NCBI GenBank assembly: GCA_914767715.1 | Contig: OU612067.1 | Coordinates: 34,632,162 to 34,696,161 of the forward strand | From: Membranipora membranacea | Taxonomy: Eukaryota > Bryozoa > Gymnolaemata > Cheilostomatida > Membraniporidae | Reading direction: 5' to 3' | Length of the DNA stretch: 64,000 nt | Part shown: one piece after another, positions 59,209-64,000 of the stretch | How positions within the stretch are numbered: position 1 is the first letter of the stretch | Layout: every line of letters begins with the position of its first letter | Position numbers and translations under genes: made by a program | The notes under the pieces: generated by a model | Seen by the model: the letters and a program-made list of their open reading frames with translations, nothing else | What the model was told of the DNA's origin: nothing | The model's database searches: none

Positions 59209-59631
59209 TTAAAAAAGTTGATAGTATAAACTTTTTTTTCCTTTTTTTTTTAGCTTTTTCGAAACACTTATACATGCTCCACTTTTATCAACAGTCAACT
59301 TAGAACACACACCTTCAATATCTTTAGTTTTGAGAAAGTTTGCTAGTGAAGTTTTGATCCACTCGAATGCAGCGGTGTTACATACAATCACTATCTGCGG
59401 GTTTTTGGTAGTGCCCTTAACTTCTATAGTTGATGTTTGGTTAAAGGTACTATCCAGCTTCTTCTGAATGGCATTTATCTTGTCCAGATAATATGGCACT
59501 TGGTTGACATGTTCCTCAGTTGAATTAGGCTTCATTGTGAAAACCAGTGTAGGTTCAGAGGAAGATGAAGTACTATCCGAGTCTAAGTCATAGCTATTCT
59601 TTTTCCGCGCTCGGTGAAAATGTTTTATCAT
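59209..59631 (-). CDS. Upstream small ORF of the LINE (140 codons)
   Basis: A Met-initiated ORF of 140 codons, with an acidic/Ser N-terminus and a Lys-rich C-terminus (KKLKKKGKKS). It ends 49 bases before the ORF1 ATG, in a different frame. It could be a separate leader protein, or the original start of ORF1 detached by a frameshift in the A-rich Lys codons. No family is recognised. Confidence 0.5.
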   Translation of the reverse strand: MIKHFHRARKKNSYDLDSDSTSSSSEPTLVFTMKPNSTEEHVNQVPYYLDKINAIQKKLDSTFNQTSTIEVKGTTKNPQIVIVCNTAAFEWIKTSLANFLKTKDIEGVCSKLTVDKSGACISVSKKLKKKGKKSLYYQLF

Positions 59632-59640
59632 TTGTTAAAT

Positions 59641-61511
59641 ATTACTAGTATAGGTTTTACTAAAAACAATGTCAGAGCAGTTTTTTATTGCTGCTTGCTG
59701 CGTCGCTCACAACAATCCTTCGTTAGTGATGCTGTGCATCACTAATTAGTATCATATATACTGTAATGTTCCCCTAACTATCGTCAGTTGTGATATTGGT
59801 ATCGAGAATAAAAGTAGCAATTCTATCAGCTCACTCTTTCCTTATTAACATCTCACACTATCCAACTCATAAGAATTCTCCCAATATAACTCACCATCGA
59901 GACACAACACTAAATCATTACACGCAGCATAAATACAGGACATTATCAGACGCAAAGATGTAACTATAACACCAAACAAAAGAGATCTTTTCAGTCACAT
60001 CACAAGTACATTTATTTGTTTATTTCATGAACATACTAGTGTCTCTTCTAGTATTAGTAGCCTATCCCCATCCTAGGTGTTTCAATGTGATGGTGGGTTA
60101 TCAATATTATTAGAAAATCAATATTTTAAAAAGATTGGGTTTATGTAAAAAAAAAATAGGTCTATGTAATTGTTGACCTTACTTTCAGCAAGGAGTAACT
60201 TCGCTATTACAGCTTACTCCAGTTCAAATCACAGGCCTTCTCTAGTTGGTGCAAGTCCAGTGGTCGAGTGCCCCAGTGGTCAAGGCCTAAGAGAGAAAAG
60301 GCCTCGACCACTGGGGCACTCGACCACTGGACTTGCACCAACTACAGAAGGACCGTGGTCCAAATCACTACATTTAAAGCATGCCAGTTACTCATCAGCC
60401 TTTTAATGCTAGTGGGACTGGATTGCTGTTACTACTAGCAAGGCGTAACACTGCTGTTAGCATTATTAGTAGTGTTAATGTGTTGTGATAGCAGTGTTAT
60501 CAAACTATCATTAATGTATTTAGAATGAAGATACGTATCTAGTAGTGATGATGACAACGGAAACAAGGCGACAGCTTGGTTACTCTTTACTGTTCAGTGT
60601 TTATGAATTACAGATGCTCGATTCGTTTTTTTTTTCAGCTGGCTTGTACCAAGTGGCTCAAGCTAATGAAATAGAGAGCTTACTATTATATATTTGAAAA
60701 TTCTGATGATGTGGCAAGAGAAGCACACTACCATCAAATACTATACCAGGAAGACTTATGAAAGGTGAAGGATAGTTCAAAACCTTGAAAACTCTAGAGG
60801 AGTAAATAGTTTGCTGGAGGAGATGTTCACCATTTCACACACTCCTAAGACAGGTGACATTCAAGCCTTATTTCATTTAGACTCTCACCTCAGCTTGCCA
60901 AAAGTAAGTGCTAGCTAACATTAAGTCACCCATAAACTAGCTAAACCTCGCCAAATATTACTCCTCTAGGGTAACTATAGGTTATTTCTGTAGTGTTATA
61001 TCTATTTCAGCATCTATGATTTATTTGAAGAAGAGTCTGCTTGTAAAATATGTGTAGGGTGATGTCATAGGTCTAAGCAGTTGACATCTATTACAAGAAA
61101 GCCATAACCCCCCTTCCTCCCCCCGTGTTTATATATCTACTTGCTTGTAATACGAATTACATATTCATCCAACAGATTTGTTTTGCAAGCTTTTTAACTT
61201 AGTTGCTAGATGTGATGTGAGATAGAATCATTTTTTGTTCAAAGGTTGTTCTACCTCCTGCTGTTAACTTGAGTTGAGATCCAGTTATGCTATTGTATTT
61301 CCGCTCCTTAATCTTGAGTTTCATCATTCTTTCAGTGATACAGCGAAGGAGGAAGAACCACGCAAAAAGGCTTAAGATAACTATTCCGATCATAGATCAT
61401 TGCCAAAGTCCAAGACTAAGAAGCACCAAATTTAACAAGATGACCAAGTACAAAAATACTCTGCATGCATTTGTGTCAAAGCATGTTTTCACATGAATTT
61501 TATATTCTTGA
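59641..61511. other. Non-coding interval right of the LINE
   Basis: It contains the palindrome at 60236-60351 and otherwise nothing recognisable. A possible acceptor at 60640 leads only to an 11-codon frame, so it is not supported as the last exon of the MULE-Ulp1 gene. Confidence 0.45.
60236..60351. repeat. Fold-back element, arms of about 53 bp
   Basis: TTGGTGCAAGTCCAGTGGTC and its complement bound arms with only two or three mismatches, around a 10-base purine loop. A decayed relative is at 9862-9955. Confidence 0.9.
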
Positions 61512-62010
61512 TGTCCTTTGTTGCATGCCCACACGTTGACATAGGTCACATTGCAGGTATGTGTTTTACTGCTGTATATATTCATTTGAAACAGGCTTGT
61601 ACCAATATCTACTTTCAAATTAGTCAATGAAGAGGATTTGTACCTTGAATGTATTTATCAATACTGGTTTTCACAGCAGGAAATACTCGTTTTTTTTGCT
61701 TTCCTTCTTGTTTACACAGGTCATATTATTGTTGGTATTCACTTATTGTATTTTTATGTAACAATTTTATATATGTTTGTACTCACCTTCCAATTAGTCA
61801 TTGACTGGATTTTTACCTTGATAAAGAATGTATTATATCAATACAGGTTTTCGATGCATTTGATAAGCACATTAGTTCGTCTTTCTTTGCTTTCCTTCAC
61901 GTTGACACTGGTCACATTGTGGATATATCTTTGTTTATACTGGTGTGTACTTGTATTGCACCTCTCAATAAGTCAATAAAGAGGATCTGTTTGTGCCTTG
62001 GTAGATGTTA
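61512..62010. repeat. Three diverged tandem units of about 187 bp
   Basis: Each unit shows (TTTG)CTTTCCTTC..GTT(G/T)ACA..GGTCA-ATT, then a T-rich stretch, then (A/T)TAGTCA(T/A)T.A...GGAT.T..ACCTTG. Units begin near 61512, 61695 and 61885. Short ORFs here are artefacts of the repeat. Confidence 0.7.
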
Positions 62011-62225
62011 CACATACAGAATGCTCATTAAAAAACCAAATTTTGCAACTTTTTTGTCTTTTCTTAGCCTCTGTAGAAAGAATATGCACTCTGAGAGTTA
62101 TGAACTTTGATTTGGATTCGCAGCGAAATTCGAGTTTAGTTTCACTCAATTCTAGGTAACCCCAGAGAGATAATTATTATTAAATGCAATTTTTTGATCA
62201 CTCATTGGCAAGAAGTTTCTGGACT

Positions 62226-63418
62226 CTACCTGTTTTTCGCATCTTAACAGTTTTTCACATCTTAACTGGATCCACCCTGTCCCCATATATCCCCAATTCA
62301 TAATTAGACTGCTACCAGTAATTTTATATTAGGGTCTTCTTATAAAAAGATAATGAAAATCACATAGGAAGTTTATTTATCGCTGTTATTCTGGAAAGGT
62401 TGCGCAAAATCTATTTTTATGCCACAACTGTGTTTGAGGGGTGTCTACAATCTGTCTGTAAAACGTCAATAGATGGATTTTGCAGTATATTTTCTCAAAA
62501 ACCACTCAAGATATGCATGATATTGATAAAAAAATTTCAATGACGCCACATCATTCTATGATCTTTGCCGAAAGAAGTTAAATGGCAAAAACGCTCTATA
62601 TACCCCCTTTTCCATGTTTCTTACTTGGATCCGCCCCCTTTTGCCTCATCTGTAAAATAGTACATAATTATGCGCCATCAGAACGGCCATAAAAAAAGCG
62701 GTGGATGCTCATGTTTGAAGGCCGGTTTGCATTGTACGCAATTGTGTGGATGCCTTCAATGCGACAATGGCAGGGACGACACTCAGCAAGATGAATATGA
62801 CCAAATTACCGATGATGAAGACCTTGACCTTTAAACTAGTATGAATTTGCATCCTTTCTTTGTTTTGTTTTAGCAGTGATACTTATGTGCTATTTAAAAT
62901 AGCTATTAAATTCAAAATACATAATCAGATTACACGCTTTACCAGAATAAAACTTCATAAACGTTTACCTGTTTATCACATCCCAACTGGATCCACCCCT
63001 TTCTCATATATTCTCAATTTATTATTACACTGCTACCAGATACTTTATGATGGGGCCTTTTTATAAACAAATCATGAAAAATGACATGAGAAGTACATTT
63101 ATCACTGTTATTCTTGCACGCTTGCACAAAACCTATTATTATGCCGCAACTGTGTTCGAGGGGTGACTACAATTTGTCTGTAAAACGTCAACCATTGGGT
63201 TTAGCAGTATGATATTTTCCCAAAAACTACTCAAGATATGCATGATATTGATAAAAAAAATTCAATGACACTGCTTCATTCTATGGACTTTGCCAAGAGA
63301 AGTTAAATTGCAAAAAACGTCCTTTTAACCCCCTTTTCCGTGTTTTTTATTTGGATTCGCCCCATTTTGCCCCATTTGTAAAATGGTACATATGCGTCAT
63401 CAGAACGGCCATAAAAAA
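62226..63418. repeat. Direct duplication of a block of about 460 bp
   Basis: 62226-62698 and 62966-63418 align throughout (shared CAAGATATGCATGATATTGA and CATCAGAACGGCCATAAAAA) with many substitutions. They are separated by about 265 bp of other sequence. No coding capacity is seen, and the family is unknown. Confidence 0.8.
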
Positions 63419-63690
63419 CTACACCAGATGCAGTCTTCAGTTTTCTCTGTTCAAGACACTTACACAGATGTAATTTTTAGAGCCTTTTATGTACAGCCGC
63501 TGCTGGCCTAATAGTAAAATTAGTAAAATACCAAAGTCAATTACCTTATCTGGTCGTTAAGACGTATGCTATTATTTTTGTCATGCGTTTTAGATTATGA
63601 AATAAACGTGTGTGTAGCTGCAATAAACTTTTATTTAATACAATTAATTATCAGAGGCATCGATTAAAAAAAATGAAAGAGAATTATGCA

Positions 63691-63719
63691 TGTTGGTTGG
63701 TTGGTTGGTTGGTTGGTTT
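63691..63719. repeat. (TTGG)n microsatellite, probable 3' tail of a LINE
   Basis: Tandem GGTT units directly follow (on the minus strand) the 3' untranslated region of the LINE fragment at 63838-64000. Confidence 0.75.
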
Positions 63720-63837
63720 ATTTTGTCACAAACATTAGGTATGCTGCGAGATTGAGTGTTTATACTGTTACATGAGTAGGGAATACCAAAAAGAAACATA
63801 AACAAAATGAGTAAAGTAAAGTCTGACTTCTAGTGGA

Positions 63838-64000
63838 TTAAAAAATATCTTGCAAAATCAAAATCAAGTGTCTGAGGAATGAGTCTTTACCCCAGGCAGT
63901 TCTGTATTTAAGGCTGCGATATCTGCCTGAGGGGAGTTTCTCAAGAAAATTGTTTAAAAAATGTTCGTCATCATGTATTATCTGGAGGGCCAGGTTCTTT
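63838..64000 (-). CDS. LINE ORF2 C-terminal end (partial, runs off the right edge)
   Basis: The minus strand is open from the window edge to a TAA at 63840-63838. It encodes NLALQIIHDDEHFLNNFLEK and then LPSGRYRSLKYRTAWGKDSF, the typical C-terminal signature of several LINE ORF2 proteins. The rest of the element lies beyond the window. Confidence 0.65.
   Translation of the reverse strand, partial: KNLALQIIHDDEHFLNNFLEKLPSGRYRSLKYRTAWGKDSFLRHLILILQDIF

Larger units (their letters stand above)
54790..59640 (-). mobile_element. LINE (APE-type non-LTR retrotransposon) with three ORFs
   Basis: On the minus strand there are an upstream ORF (59631-59209), ORF1 (59159-57486) and ORF2 (57553-54980), then a 3' tail of TAGATTAGATTTTTA-type repeats near 54790-54825. 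No target duplication was identified and the 5' limit is approximate. It lies just downstream of the MULE-Ulp1 gene. Confidence 0.8.

Noticed and set aside
60640-60675. Last exon of the MULE-Ulp1 gene beyond the LINE
   Set aside because: Only 11 codons follow a possible acceptor and nothing resembles a peptidase C-terminus.
1-64000. tRNA, rRNA or CRISPR features
   Set aside because: No cloverleaf-like gene, rRNA core or regularly spaced short direct repeats with unique spacers was found. The 65-bp LTR arrays have no spacers.

Overview
The window is eukaryotic, AT-rich and dominated by transposable elements. Genes are split by GT-AG introns, and there is no operon structure or bacterial signal. 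A partial ankyrin-repeat gene, THAP/P-like and MULE transposases, a Ty1/copia element with a tRNA-iMet-type primer site, non-LTR retrotransposons and many short palindromic fold-back repeats together suggest a marine invertebrate. A demosponge such as Amphimedon would fit, but that assignment is an inference.

Left part (1-20 kb). A minus-strand ankyrin exon runs off the left edge. Next comes a six-exon THAP-domain P-element transposase gene (1959-8627) whose splice phases all agree. It lies between an inverted repeat pair (1789-1812 and 10329-10351) that may mark its ends. A stand-alone SGNH-hydrolase gene (15900-17252) follows, preceded by two decayed copies of itself.

Central part (20.4-44.6 kb), the main discovery. 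Positions 20395-44629 look like one large, heavily interrupted DNA transposon. Its terminal inverted repeats (TIRs) are about 400 bp long and near-identical, and it is flanked by the direct repeat ATTGGCT. It carries a spliced PIF1-type helicase gene ending in a PHD finger (plus strand) and a P-element-like transposase on the opposite strand inside a helicase intron. A 145-bp palindromic MITE made of the same termini, with a clean 8-bp target duplication, sits in another helicase intron, so these ends have been mobile. The element was later hit by a 7.2-kb non-coding LTR element, a copia element (inside a helicase exon), a 437-bp insert (inside another exon) and a truncated RLE-type non-LTR element. 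Subtracting these leaves an ancestral unit of about 9.5 kb.

Right part (44.6-64 kb). A 13-exon gene (46548-54539) with consistent phases and no internal stop encodes a fusion of MULE transposase, SWIM zinc finger and Ulp1-like cysteine peptidase. A LINE with three ORFs on the minus strand follows (54.8-59.6 kb). The remainder is non-coding, with a fold-back repeat, diverged tandem repeats, a 0.46-kb direct duplication and the 3' end of another LINE running off the right edge.
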